DNA from: Prostheceraeus crozeri
Lineage: Eukaryota; Platyhelminthes; Polycladida; Euryleptidae
DNA length: 64,000 nucleotides
Assembly (NCBI GenBank): GCA_907163375.1
Contig: CAJQUW010005734.1
Coordinates: forward strand, 1-64,000
Direction: 5' to 3'
Shown here: positions 11,435-22,164 of the stretch, in pieces
Layout of the letters: each line of letters begins with the position of its first letter
How positions within the stretch are numbered: position 1 is the first letter of the stretch
Notes under the pieces: generated by a model
Told to the model about the DNA's origin: nothing
Database searches by the model: none
What the model saw: only the letters and a program-made list of their open reading frames with translations
Position numbers and translations under genes: made by a program

Positions 11435-12163
11435 ATGATCATGAATGTACTTAGTGGTATTCTTTTGTTACAGACTGCCATGGCCATGAATCCTACTCCA
11501 ACTGCTGCATCACTGAATCCTCAACATCTCGAACTGTGGAATCCGAAAATTGAAAAGGTAATTCACGGCTATCCTACCTACAAGCAACAAGTGCGCTACA
11601 ACGGTGTTCGACTCTATCTTCAAACGCCGGCGGTATACTTACCAAAAGTGGATACGCAAGTAAATCGTTGCGGTCAAAACCTGAGTATACCTATTGATAA
11701 TTGGTTGCGACAGCAGCTTGACATTTTAGAAGACGTTGTGAGGCAAAAGGCTCTTATTCCTACTGAACTATTACATTTGTGGCCAGAAAAGAAAACTTCT
11801 TATTATAAACCATTGTATCGCGGCACTCGCTGCTATATTTTACAAAGCAAGTATTGTAAAGTCACTTCAGGAGTGACAGTTGAACAGTCAGTTGAAACAG
11901 AATTGTCATCGCTAGGTGCTGGCTTTTATTCATTTCATATTGAGGTGCCTGCTGTTTATGTGGGACCTCATCAATCTGACGGGAATTTGATTTCTCTCAA
12001 TTTGCGCATTGCTCAAATTCATCATCAACCTGAGTTAACAGGACTTGATCACATTGAGAAAGTCATTGATTCTTGTGTCAAAGAGTGTCAAGAACCTGTC
12101 ACTAAACCTAAACGTCGTCGCACATCAAAGAAAGATGGTGCTACCACCAAAGAGAAATCTTAA
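11435..12163 (+). CDS. Possible viral ssDNA-binding-like protein, copy 1
   Basis: The likely start is the ATG at 11480 (GCCATGG) rather than 11435, because TTTTGTTACAG just upstream (ending at 11473) looks like a 3' splice site. The product would be about 227 residues: an all-beta-looking N-terminal half, a central helical segment near a DNW..QQLD motif, a GAGFYSF motif followed by a VYVGPH-type strand, and a basic Lys/Arg-rich tail. A diverged second copy lies at 13.9-14.5 kb. The layout recalls single-stranded-DNA-binding proteins of large DNA viruses, but that is an inference from shape rather than a recognised signature. Confidence 0.4.
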   Translation: MIMNVLSGILLLQTAMAMNPTPTAASLNPQHLELWNPKIEKVIHGYPTYKQQVRYNGVRLYLQTPAVYLPKVDTQVNRCGQNLSIPIDNWLRQQLDILEDVVRQKALIPTELLHLWPEKKTSYYKPLYRGTRCYILQSKYCKVTSGVTVEQSVETELSSLGAGFYSFHIEVPAVYVGPHQSDGNLISLNLRIAQIHHQPELTGLDHIEKVIDSCVKECQEPVTKPKRRRTSKKDGATTKEKS

Positions 12164-12167
12164 GTAT

Positions 12168-12314
12168 TGTAATCAGTTAGTATGTAGTGAATGTGGAAAA
12201 CGCGGTCTTGCGCGTTATGTTCAAATAAAACATTGTCATCATGTTGTATGTATCTTTTGTTATGTAAAGGACAGACATCCTTGTAAAGTTCCTGCTCAAT
12301 GTATTATTTTGTAA
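12168..12314 (+). CDS. Small Cys/His-rich zinc-ribbon or RING-like reading frame
   Basis: Directly after the preceding gene, an open stretch carries CSECG, then HCHH, CIFC and C...C spacings, as in a treble-clef or RING-type zinc finger of about 40 residues. It is open from further upstream in a frame that overlaps the preceding gene, so its start is uncertain. It could be a separate small gene or part of a decayed one. The element is a fossil, and no function is claimed. Confidence 0.3.
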   Translation, partial: CNQLVCSECGKRGLARYVQIKHCHHVVCIFCYVKDRHPCKVPAQCIIL

Positions 12315-12348
12315 TGAAGTCTTTTTGATATTGTAGGTTGTCATCTTC

Positions 12349-12898
12349 ATGGACAGTGAGGGAACACCCATGCAGGAATTGAGTGCTATTGCAATGAGAG
12401 AAAGTGATCAAACTGTTGTTAGTGTATATCATAGATTTGCCTACTGTCCTCCACACAAAGACGAATGGTCACGACGTCATGTGCATGGACTTGATCATTC
12501 TATTTTGATTCATATTGGATTTGTAAATGAAACGTATTTGATAAGTGATTTCAAACGGTGGCTGTCAGGTTTTCATATTGTTAAAATATTAGGAAATGAT
12601 TCTGAACGAGAAGCAACAACACTTTAGTTGCACATTGATAATTTATATTTACCATGTTGGGTAGATCGTGTAAGACAAGACTATCATATGCATTGTGATC
12701 AAAAGAAGTTAAGAGATGAAATGATTTTTGACATGGCAATATGTTTCGGTGAGAGACATCACCTTTACTGACCACCATCTCATTGTAATAATAGAAATAA
12801 AGCTACCTACATTTCAAAACTCTCTTCACGCTGGCATTGTAGTCTCTATGACGTTTATGAACTGTATCTATATTATTGTCAACAGCATGGGTATATGT
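12349..12898 (+). CDS. DnaQ/Maelstrom-like exonuclease relic (broken)
   Basis: The region begins with a DSEG core after the start codon, which matches the first acidic motif of DEDD exonucleases (DxE). A YHRF..C..H segment, an HVHGLD motif and an LGND motif follow. Near the end, an HCSLYDVYELYLYY-like stretch with Cys and His recalls the C-terminal zinc-binding part of Maelstrom-type exonuclease domains. DnaQ-like enzymes act in proofreading or RNA/DNA trimming; Maelstrom domains are a derived animal and protist branch. The gene is broken in about two places. A TTGTAG acceptor-like sequence stands before the start. Confidence 0.4.
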
Positions 12899-13046
12899 AA
12901 AACATGTTTTTGCTCCTTGTGAATGAATGATGATCATTTTATGAAGTGTATTCTGTACTTGTAAATTTTGTCTGGTGTTGAATAAACTTGCAGTGGAACA
13001 TGATTGTTATTTCTGTTTTATTCATAGTGGAAGTCATTGAAGCAAT

Positions 13047-13493
13047 GTGAAATCTATAGTTACATCGTTTATGATGACGCATCGTACCTTAAGTAACCAC
13101 ATGTGTCATTTGACTCTTGATAAACAAGGATTCGATGGATTTTTACAGGCTTGGAAACTTACATTTAAAGTAGAGATGAATGATATGAAAGTGGCAGCAA
13201 CTGAAAGTCTTCCTCTCTTCAAAAGATTAATATAGAGTTTACAACCTGAAGATGTGAAGGGTAGACTCATTGCTTATATTGAGTTGAAAGATTTGCAAAA
13301 TCCACTTCGTTTTGAATTCTATTGCTCAGAATGGACTACTCTTAGTGACCTATCTTATGCACGACATGCGGAGAAAATTATGGAGAAAATGGAAGGGACG
13401 ATGGAAGGAAATGCATACGTTGTAAAATATATCATGATTCAAATGAGTGTGTTTACATCCACGACTTTGTTTGATCGTCGACACATTGTGTAG
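13047..13493 (+). CDS. pPolB N-terminal-like module, free-standing copy 1 (broken)
   Basis: The translated region has a GFDGFLQAW opening, an acidic helical middle, a beta segment around LIAYIELKD, and a closing GNAYVVKYIMIQ stretch. The same order of elements appears in the 22165-22617 gene and in the part of pPolB ahead of its polymerase domains. That module precedes the catalytic domains in many Polinton-type polymerases, and its function is unknown to me. The relic is broken about once. Confidence 0.4.
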
Positions 13494-13542
13494 ATGCAAT
13501 AAGTTTTCTTTTCACTGAGTATTTTGTAATGGTGTATAGAGC

Positions 13543-13717
13543 AACATGAGTCATTGTGCTTTGTGCATTACTATCAGGCTCTTTGTTAGATAAATGAATG
13601 CGTCTTTGTTCGAGAAAAGGGGCGTGTCACAACATGAGTCATTGCGCTTTGTGCATTACTATCGGGCTCTTTGTTAGATAAATGAATGCGTCTTTGTTCG
13701 CTAGAAGGGCGTGTCAC
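13543..13717 (+). repeat. Two tandem copies of an 87-88-bp repeat
   Basis: Copies at 13543-13630 and 13631-13717 are nearly identical, both opening AACATGAGTCATTG and closing GGGCGTGTCAC. Each contains a TGAGTCA site and the sequence TTTGTTAGATAAATGAATGC. They lie upstream of the TATA box at 13866 and look like a duplicated promoter-proximal module. Confidence 0.85.
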
Positions 13718-13865
13718 TCAAGTCTTTGTGAGGACTAGAACGACTTTGTAAGAGGGAAGGTTTCCACCTACGCAGTCAAAAGTTCACGTGCGATAACTCT
13801 TTGTCACATAAGAAAGACAGGGAAAACGAGAAAAGGGAAACGTATGTGATTGGAGCTAGGTCTGC

Positions 13866-13873
13866 TTATAAAA
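13866..13873 (+). promoter_or_regulatory. TATA box upstream of the second ssDNA-binding-like gene
   Basis: TTATAAAA stands about 45 bp before the start codon at 13918 (ACCATGCAG), leaving room for initiation near 13895-13900. Two TGAGTCA-bearing repeats lie upstream. Confidence 0.5.
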
Positions 13874-13917
13874 CGGACGACTGAGCGCATGGCAATCATT
13901 TCCGTCCTTGCGCTAAC

Positions 13918-14460
13918 CATGCAGTTGCTCGAAGACATCAACTCCTCTGCTCTCGCACTGGGTACACTGAACTCCCTTACTTTAGCATCGGGTAAAAATG
14001 CTTTCAATCAAAAGATAACTCATCATGGAGAAGTCGTGACCATAAAAACTCCAAGTCATCGGATGGCTTATCTAAAGGTCATGTCAACAAAGTATTGACT
14101 GGCCGTTTGTGTGCCGTTAGACTATTGGACACGGTTACAATTCAATACTCTTGAAACATTCCTGAAAGAAAATCTCACCATTCCAAAAGAAATTGTTCGA
14201 CACAATGGGAAGCGGCCACAAGTTCCCATCATGGAAAGACGATACATGTATGTGCATATGGATAGACACTGTCTCATCATCCATGAAAAGGAGGGCAGCG
14301 AATTCGACTTACTCAATTGCAAACCGCTCCCCATTTTGGGAAAAGGATTCTACTCCTTCGAAATTAAGTTTTAATCATGTGGAAATTATCAGCATGTCTT
14401 CATGTATCATGGAAAAGTCAGTGTGTTACATTTCATGATACGAAACGTCAACTTCAGATA
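13918..14460 (+). CDS. Possible viral ssDNA-binding-like protein, copy 2 (broken)
   Basis: The region is paralogous to 11435-12163. It shows a beta-rich N-terminal part, a LDYWTRLQF segment matching the IDNWLRQQL segment of copy 1, and a LGKGFYSFEI motif matching GAGFYSFHI. Weaker similarity continues past that motif. The start at 13918 follows the TATA box and has an ACCATG context. The copy is broken in about two places. Having two diverged copies in one element suggests an old duplication; the role is inferred as for copy 1. Confidence 0.4.
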
Positions 14461-14665
14461 ACTCTAGAACGCTTTCAACTACGAAGGTTACATCGCGCTA
14501 TCCTATCCCACTCTTGCCGTGTCATTAACGTAGGAGACGGCATTGTATTTATTCGCATTCAAGAGATGATTCTACATAATGATCCCTGCTACATTGTGAT
14601 TCCAAAACCCTCATGGGAAAAATATAAAAGGGAAGTTCACTCAACCCTCATATCATTTTTGAGTC

Positions 14666-15204
14666 ATGCTCCCCATCCACATCATCAACGCCATGCGCGA
14701 AATGAATCTCAGAAGAGACATCGATTTAGAACAGTTGCATACCCATCTTCCCGATTCAGTCTATCATCGTGGTCGTCCGCAAATGTTGGTCATTCGCATG
14801 ACCAACGGTCGAAATCTTCAAATCTTTCGCTGCGGCAAAATCCAAGTCCTAGGAAACCTTTCTCATTTCGTGATGCAGTCCATGTGTTACGAAGTCGTCA
14901 AGAAAATGCGAACACTCATGCCTCATCTCCGCCTCAGTCCCCCGACATCGAAGAATATAGTAGTGTCTGTTCAATTGAAGATGTTAGTGAATCTAGCCAA
15001 CCTTAAACCAGTAATCATTGTATATTTTATGAAATTGAACTCTTTCCTGCTGCTCTGATTCGGAAGTGGCATCCTGTACATATTGCAGTGTTTCACAACG
15101 GACATTGTATCATGACTGGTTTACGTGATATCAGTAAAGTAGCTGACATTGTTAAATCCTTAACGCGTTATCTGTATGAGTCACAGTTAATAGAATCGTG
15201 TTAA
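14666..15204 (+). CDS. TATA-binding-protein-like gene relic (broken)
   Basis: Two successive segments match the two halves of the TBP saddle. The first has IDLEQL, then MLVIRM, IFRCGKIQVLG and a closing helix with YEVVKKM; in TBP the equivalents are LDLKTI, AVIMRI, IFSSGKMVCTG and YARVVQKL. The second has NIVVSVQLK near its start and ELFPAALI, then FHNGHCIMTG and a helix; the TBP equivalents are ELFPGLIYR and FVSGKVVLTG. TBP nucleates transcription at TATA boxes, and this element has several TATA boxes of its own. The relic is broken at least once. I see no close similarity to the host protein, so recent capture is unlikely. Confidence 0.65.
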
Positions 15205-15223
15205 TCACATGATGTGTTTTGAA

Positions 15224-15510
15224 TGAGTCATCGCAATGAACTATCGTCCACACACGTGTCGGTGAAAAGGTCATCAACAAGATTCTTCGCTTTATGATGA
15301 GTCAGTGCTATTTACAGACATGAAACGATGTCCACACACTTGTCGGTGAAAAGGTCACGCTGTCTGACGTGAGGCGCCATCGCTTTGTCTGATAAATAAC
15401 GCCGACACATGTCGGTGAAGAGGTTGAACAAGACTAATTAGATTCGTATGACTGACGCCTTGCCACCTCATGAGTCAGAGGTATTTATAGACATGAGTCA
15501 GCAAAGTGGT
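15224..15510 (+). promoter_or_regulatory. Regulatory stretch: TGAGTCA sites, a 25-bp repeat and a TATA box
   Basis: TGAGTCA occurs at 15224, 15298, 15471 and 15494. A repeat of the form CACACGTGTCGGTGAAAAGG occurs near 15250, 15332 and 15402 with small changes. TATTTATA at 15482-15489 is followed by GACATGAG. A small open stretch starts at ATGATG near 15539 and runs into a GTGAGG donor-like site. TGAGTCA is the AP-1/bZIP consensus, so this looks like a host-factor-driven promoter, although no convincing gene follows it. Confidence 0.45.
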
Positions 15511-15559
15511 TGATGTTTCCTAAGCCGAAGAAATTGCCATGATGTCACATTCGCTGGTG

Positions 15560-16300
15560 AGGATGTTAACTTACAAACTCTGACATGGGTATAACTTTAT
15601 TTCTAACTTTACCTATCTTGCAAATAGTGAAATACTTATGACTTCATTTTATATTTCACCTATCTTACAAACTGCACAAACAGTGAAATGATTTTGACAT
15701 TAATTCAAACTTTACAATCATCAACTTTATTTCTAACTTTACAAACGTCAACTTTATTTCTAACTTTGCAAACGTCAACTTTATTTCTAATTTTACAAAC
15801 AGTGAAGTGATTCTGACTTCATTTATCTTTCACCTATCTCACAAACAGTGACATGGGTATAATTTTATTTCTAACTTTACCTATCTCCTATCTTGTAAAT
15901 AGTGAAATACTTATGACTTCATTTTATATTTCACCTATCTTTCAAACTGTACAAACAGTGAAATGATTTTAACATTAATTCAAACTTTACAATCATCAAC
16001 TTTATTTCTAACTTTACAAACGTCAACTTTATTTCTAACTTTACAAACAGTGAAGTGATTCTGACTTCATTTATATTTCACCTATCTTGCAAACAGCGAC
16101 ATGGTTATAATTTATTTTATACTTTACAAACGTCAACTTTATTTCTAACTTTGCAAACTCTAACATGGTTATGACTTCATTTATATTTCACCGATCTTAC
16201 AAACAGCGACACTTTATTTTAGGTATAACTTTATTTTTAACTTGCAATCAACAACTTTATTTCTAACCCTACCCATCTTACAAAATGATTAAAACTTTTA
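15560..16300. repeat. Degenerate AT-rich tandem repeats
   Basis: Variants of ACTTTATTTCTAACTTTAC and ACAAACAGTGAAATGATT recur many times between the TBP-like relic and the 3' end of the minus-strand polymerase gene. A copy of roughly 250 bp beginning near 15585 is repeated again near 15850. No gene is seen in this stretch. Confidence 0.75.
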
Positions 16301-16674
16301 CTTCTGTCTAATGAGTGAGAATCCCATCTTTATGTCAAAATGAAAACGACACAGTCTGTACATGATATGTTATTCATCATCACAACCGATTTTCATAGCA
16401 CTGCACATAGTTAATACTGATGGTAGCAGAAAACAAAGTTTTTATGGCTCACATCACCGGAGAAAACAAATTCACTGATATGCATGGAGAAAACAAAGTC
16501 ACTGATGTGCAGGGAGAAAACAACGTCAGGAAAAACCAGTTGATATGTAAGTCATGATATGAAGTAATCAGGAGTTGGACGCATGTTACAAGGCACTCAC
16601 TCACAACACCCCATAGAAAACGCCATGGAGTAAAAAGCAAAACATCAACCACAACAGTGAGGAAGCATTCATCA

Positions 16675-19600
16675 TCAGACATCGCCGGACGGAGGAGGAG
16701 AAAGTTTCTGTCTCTTGAGTGGAGGTAGATGAGTGTCTGGATGGCCGTACGGTAATGAGTGGTTAGGACTCATCCAGCATCGCTTGTCTTCCCAAGCTGA
16801 GAGACCTCGTTTCCTAAACGTCGTTGTTCTGACTTGATGCGACTGTGATTTTAAAATGGTCATTTCTACTTTTTTGATTTTAAGTGAATCTAAGGCATCT
16901 TTATAGTCCCTATGTGTCATTTTTCTAACGATTGACTTCGAGATGCCTTTCGCTCGTTTTATAGAAAGCTCTGAGGATTTTAGCTTCATGGAGTACATCT
17001 TGGGGCGAAGTAAGATCATCTCCTCTATCTGTTTGCCGGCACACTCATCCTTGAAGCAGCCAAGCTTCGCTTTATTTAAGGTAGAGTAAAGCGGATGGTC
17101 AGTGGGATAGTTGGAACTATCAAACTTGGGTGCTAAATATTTTAAAATGTCTTCCTGCTTGACTTGGCTCGTGGTTGTCAAAGCCAGGAGGAAGCTGTCT
17201 GTATTACCTCCTACTAATTCCACACGTTGGAGAAGTGGACATGTCTTAAAAGTGTGGTAAAATAACTTATACATTTCTAACTTGGAGTGATCCAAGACAG
17301 CTTGACCGACATAAATGGGCTTACAAAGTTCTACTTTAGATTTTAACATTTTAAAACCAGCGATGTCTTCGGAAATGACATCATGGTGGCAAAACAACGG
17401 CGAGCGACATAACTTGATACTCGTTTCCGGATCAGTTACGATGCGATAGTCCATGCGCTTTCTTACATTCTCCATGGTTTTACCAAAGAGGGCATTATTC
17501 TTAAATTTAAAGAAGTCCTTTTCGAAAGGATTCTTGGATTCAGCCCGTTTCTTACTATTAAATTATATATACGGTTTTAGAAAGGGCTTCTGCCTAAACT
17601 GGATAGCGCGATGGACTTTGTCAAGTTGCATCCCCATACCTAGATAGAATTTGAGGATGGAATAGTGCACGATGTAATGTTGCTTGTTCAATTGGGTGAG
17701 CAACAACTTCCTAGTGGCTGTATAGTGTAAGTCATTTTCCGCCTCATACTGCTTATTGTGTTCTTCCATAAAGAAAGAGACCATATCTGGACTGACTATG
17801 CCAGATTCGGGTGCGAGAGGAAAATCAACGGTCCTATTCTTAATGCAGTCTGGATAGATGAGGTCGACTTCAAATAAATGACCTATGTCGGCCTCATCTC
17901 CCACTGCCATGATGTGTGCTGGATTGGAGAAGTGTTCAATGTCATGGGGCTCTACCCATTGGAAGTCAGACTGTGGCAAAGGCTTGGAGAGTGCACTCGC
18001 ATTCAAATTATTTTGGTCTATGTACATTAAATGCGTGGCCGATCCTATGTCTTGGGTGCTGTTGACAACATGTTTGTTAACAAATGTCAAGCCACCCCTA
18101 ATACCACGTTCAAATAACGTATACATTTCTGCATCTTGCAGTAAATGAGTGCTCTCTTTTGTCATCTTGAAGGCTGACTGATAGGACAGACCCGGCAGAC
18201 TAACAAAATGAACGGGGTCTAAGGCGTCCTGTTCTAATGTGACTTTCCTAAAAGTCTCAAACACGTCAGCCAACAGATAGACGTCTAATTTTAAGTAGGC
18301 AAGCATGTAGTCACCAAACGTGCGACACCTAAAGTCTAACCATGCTTGCTCTGCATGCCTATAATCATCCAGTGAACAGTCCTCACCCGTCAAATCATTT
18401 TTAAATTTATCGATGGACGGAAGGGATGTCTCCTTCAATGTATCCATTGAACTAAAATAACTATAAGGAAACACCCCTTTCCGTCGCATGAGACTGTCAC
18501 TCATGTTGGGATAGTCTTTCTTAAATGTTTAGTGAGGGGAAGTGTTTCTAAATTATTAGCCAACGCGGCTAAGGAAGAAGACATAAACTGAAAACTGTAT
18601 AAAAACTTTATGTCATAGAAGACAGGCTTCCCCTCCTTCGTCTTATCGACTTGGACTTTAGCAGTGATGCACATAAATTTTTCCTTACTTTGTGCAATCA
18701 CTTTAGATGACCAGGATTTCATTTTACCGAATCCATGGCGAATGATGATGTGAGCATCATAACATTTAAAGTTATGAAAGATGACGGGGAGCGTTCGCCG
18801 TTTGAGCCTAAGTGTCATATTGCATGTACTGCATAAGGCAGACCTAAATTTTCCACTGAGATGGCAATGGTTCCTCACTTTCTTATGTTGCTGATCATCA
18901 AAGGATGAACAGCAGCGGGGACATTCCGTGGTCCTATCAAACTTGATTTTATCGGCTTCTGTGAAGCACATGGGTTTCCCAGTTAGCTCCGTTTCATAGC
19001 GTTGATGAAAACGGGCTTTCCTATCTAAAAAGTTGAGGAAGCTTTCAACACACTCCTCGCCTTGCCACACATGCATCTTATTTTGGTTCCTATAATATGA
19101 ATGCCAAACTTCATAACAGGCAATGGCTGCTGGCTCATGACTTAGGTCTTCTTGTTCAATGCAACATTCAATGTCCGCATATATGGTACATATGGGACTG
19201 AGCTAATTGCCGTTCCCCTCATACCTATAAAATTTATCTTTGGGCATGACTTCCATTTGAAGTTTACCCCGAGAGCACCACTCGTAATGCTCTTCAAAAA
19301 ATGGTTTTGACCTAAAGCGCCGTGTGCAGCGATCACAGGAATAATGTTTGTCATCATAACTTTGTTGGTGGCGATACAATCTAGAAATTTTGGGAATGCC
19401 ACAATAATGCCATTCTGTGTGGTTGTCGCTATACACTAGGAGAAGATTGACAACCCGGTCGAAGTTACTTTGGCGATTATTATACCTAACGCCCTTCAGA
19501 CCTTTTTCCCAGAGATGGATGACAATCTTAATGTTATTCAATTTTTCAAATTGGGCGATGCCTTTAAAGTCTAATGTGTTGACATCTAACCCATCAAACC

Positions 19601-21567
19601 TAAGCTCATCCTCCCATTCACGATACTTGGTGACTCTTTGACGATGTATATCTACATCATTATAGTGAAGAATGGAGAGGACGGCATACTTGAAACACTG
19701 GGACACTGGGACTGACATTCTACATTGATGACAGCCTTTTTGTCAGCCAGTGCATTGGGGAGAGTGAAACAACCGCTCCCTTGTAAATTTTCTAAAAGAT
19801 TAATTTTGATGTCTACCTTCTCTATCCCATCAAAGACCAGACCGCTGTCTCTTTCATTAAATTTATTTAAGTTGCTGACGAGATAGGTCGCATGTCTCTC
19901 TACCCACTCGCTTACATCACCTATGAGATCAGCAGCACAGGAGGCTATCCTAATGGTCACAGTGGACTCTACTTCTCCCGTGCTACTGTCTACCTTATTG
20001 AAACGAGCAGTGAGATAGAACATGTCCTTAAGTAAAAATCTATCTAAGCTCGCCAACATTTGATGAATTAAGCCTATATGATTCATCAAGAAAGGATGAA
20101 TGTCCTGCACAGCTTCAGAGCTTTCTAACTGATAATCGCGAACGAGCCTCTCAAGGGAAAACTTACTCAGCCTTAGAGTGACGTTGTTGTCAGTGTAAAG
20201 CTCAGTGGAATGTGTGTGACAGAGTGTGTGCGAAGAAAGAACAAACTCTGTAGGAAAGGTCTTCTGACACGAAGAACAGGAAAAGCCGACGTGCGATGAA
20301 GGATGCTTCCTACCTGTTGTTGTCGGTGGTTGCCTCACACTGCCACAGGAACCGCCTTCGATGTGGACTCGCAAGTTGGTGCTGTTGTAGAACGTGCGTC
20401 CACAACCTTCACACTTGGGCCGTTGAGGGATCGGTCGGTGCTTTCCTCCCCTGCAGGCACGGCCAGCGGTGTGACGTCTCAAACTGTAGGCTGAGGCGAA
20501 GACCCTGTCACACCGCTGGCATTGAAAGTCCTCCTTCTTTTCGACTTCCATCTCCCTCTCCTCTCCCACTATCTCCAACTCCATTTCCTGCTCCTCCAAC
20601 AATCTCTCCACCGACTTGACGGAGAGGAGAGGGAGGTCGGCCGCTGCAGGTGGTGGTGGTGATGCCGGGATGACGATGGGACGGGAGGGAACGTCACCGT
20701 CCAGGAGGTAGGCCGCCAGATCTGTTGAGAAAAAGAGAAAAGAGATTAGTAACATGATCAACATTTCAAGTTTGAAGTCTTAGCCCCCCTATTTCCCAAT
20801 CACGATTACTTACCATCTAAAGACTGCAACTCCGGCAGCAAGGATGGACGTGGAGGAGGCAGGAGAGGGACACGAGCCGAGTGTGGAAGGGTCCTTGGCT
20901 TTGGTGTCGGAGGGACGTGATGGCGAGGAGCAGGTACCGGAGCTGGGACGGGCACAGGTACCGGAGCTGGTAGCGGTGGAGGTGGAGCGATAACGATGCC
21001 CGAGAAAGGGGTCGCAGCTTGGGCGGAGGTAGATGAGCGGGAAGGTAGGGCCGGAAATTCAGCTTCGAATCTCCGCCTCGCGGCTTCCTCCCACTTCTTC
21101 TTCTTTGCCATATCTGTAGAGAGGAAAGAGAGATTAGATTAGAGGTTGCGGATATAATAATGATAGAGAGTAAGCTATACGGATACAGAAGTGCTAAAAC
21201 ATGACATTCCAACTCTCATAGGTGAGGATACTTACACTTGCCAAGCCGCTCATAGGCTTCCCCGATTGCTCCTTGGGGGACGGGTTCCCCGTTGCGAATA
21301 CATTCATGCACTGAAAAAGAATGACAGCAAAGATGAGCAGAGGTAAAATTTGGATTCGGTTTAAACATGAACAACATAAGGGAGGGGCTCTTGATTTTAA
21401 TGAGGATGTCTACTCTAATGATGTTAGTAATAGAGTCAATCTTGATACAAATACTTACATTGCTCGATGGTAGCCTTTTCCATCTCAGCAGCAATTCGAT
21501 AATTTTCAATTTGTGTAAACTCCATGGTAGATAGTCGATTGCAGATTGCGTCAGCAGATTTCAATCA
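16675..21567 (-). CDS. Protein-primed family B DNA polymerase gene with C2H2 fingers and introns (broken)
   Basis: Reading on the minus strand, the 5' part shows four apparent GT-AG introns (within 21976-21568, 21458-21311, 21235-21114 and 20813-20722), with a start codon at 21525. A Lys/Arg-rich then Pro-rich region follows, then three C2H2-type fingers (about 20.26-20.53 kb) and the conserved N-terminal module. The polymerase part follows: a peptide-like cysteine region, exonuclease motifs with YLKLDVYLLADVFE, an endonuclease-VII-like CPRC/NHCHL/CNM zinc region, and the palm and KTMENVR motifs. Such polymerases replicate linear genomes from a terminal protein. The polymerase body is broken in about four places. 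Confidence 0.75.
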
Positions 21568-22017
21568 CTGAAAAGGAAAGATGAGAATTGTTTCATTTGC
21601 CTAGTCAACGTTTGGGAACAATCATTGAAGTGACATCTAATGAATTACATTTCACTCTACTCTATATCATAAAGACTAACCTTTGTCGAATGGCTAAAGT
21701 ACTCTGACCTGGCGAGAGAAAGCATCACGTTGAGTATGAAGTCGAACGCCCAACATGAGCAACGGCTCAGAGGTTTCGGTCTAACAAACGACGAACAACC
21801 CGTGCAACGCAATCCCTCTACGGCAGTACCCGCCGTCCCGAAGGAACGCTCGAGCAAAGGAGGTATTACAGCGATGATATGTTCTATGAGCAGAAGTGAA
21901 TCTCTTGATAGCAAGAGACTATTCAACTTGATAGCGAGTCAAAACAACCTGATAGCAGGAGCTCACCGACACTCACCTTGTGAAAGATAAATGTGAAGAG
22001 CAGAGCTGGTGCACTGC

Positions 22018-22027
22018 CTTTTATAAG
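22018..22027 (-). promoter_or_regulatory. TATA box of the polymerase gene
   Basis: On the minus strand CTTATAAAAGG lies about 30 bp before a presumed start near 21990, and a CAAG|GTGAGT donor at 21976 follows. This gives a short untranslated first exon ahead of the coding exons from 21567 downward. Confidence 0.6.
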
Positions 22028-22164
22028 ATTTTCCTAAGCGGTGAGTGGATCAGACCTCTCGTCCAATCACAGACGAGCTAGAGTTCCCGATGTGTGCACG
22101 CACATTTGTAACGCGTTATTGAAATCGTGTTAGGTAAACATGATGTTTAGCAATAGACTCAACC

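Noticed and set aside
13543-13717. Regular repeats considered as a CRISPR array
   Set aside because: There are only two units, directly adjacent with no spacers, in animal DNA with introns and TATA boxes.
14750-15006. Ser/Pro-rich end of the 209-residue frame starting at 14377
   Set aside because: It overlaps the TBP-like relic in another frame. The TBP match is specific, while the Ser/Pro composition looks like a frame artefact. The first part of that frame may belong to a real but unrecognised gene.
17885-18148. Plus-strand 87-residue frame
   Set aside because: It is the antisense of the polymerase palm region and resembles no known protein.
20296-20619. Plus-strand open frames of 63-107 residues, Cys- and Pro-rich
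   Set aside because: They lie opposite the zinc-finger coding part of the minus-strand polymerase gene, and their composition is explained by reading that strand backwards.
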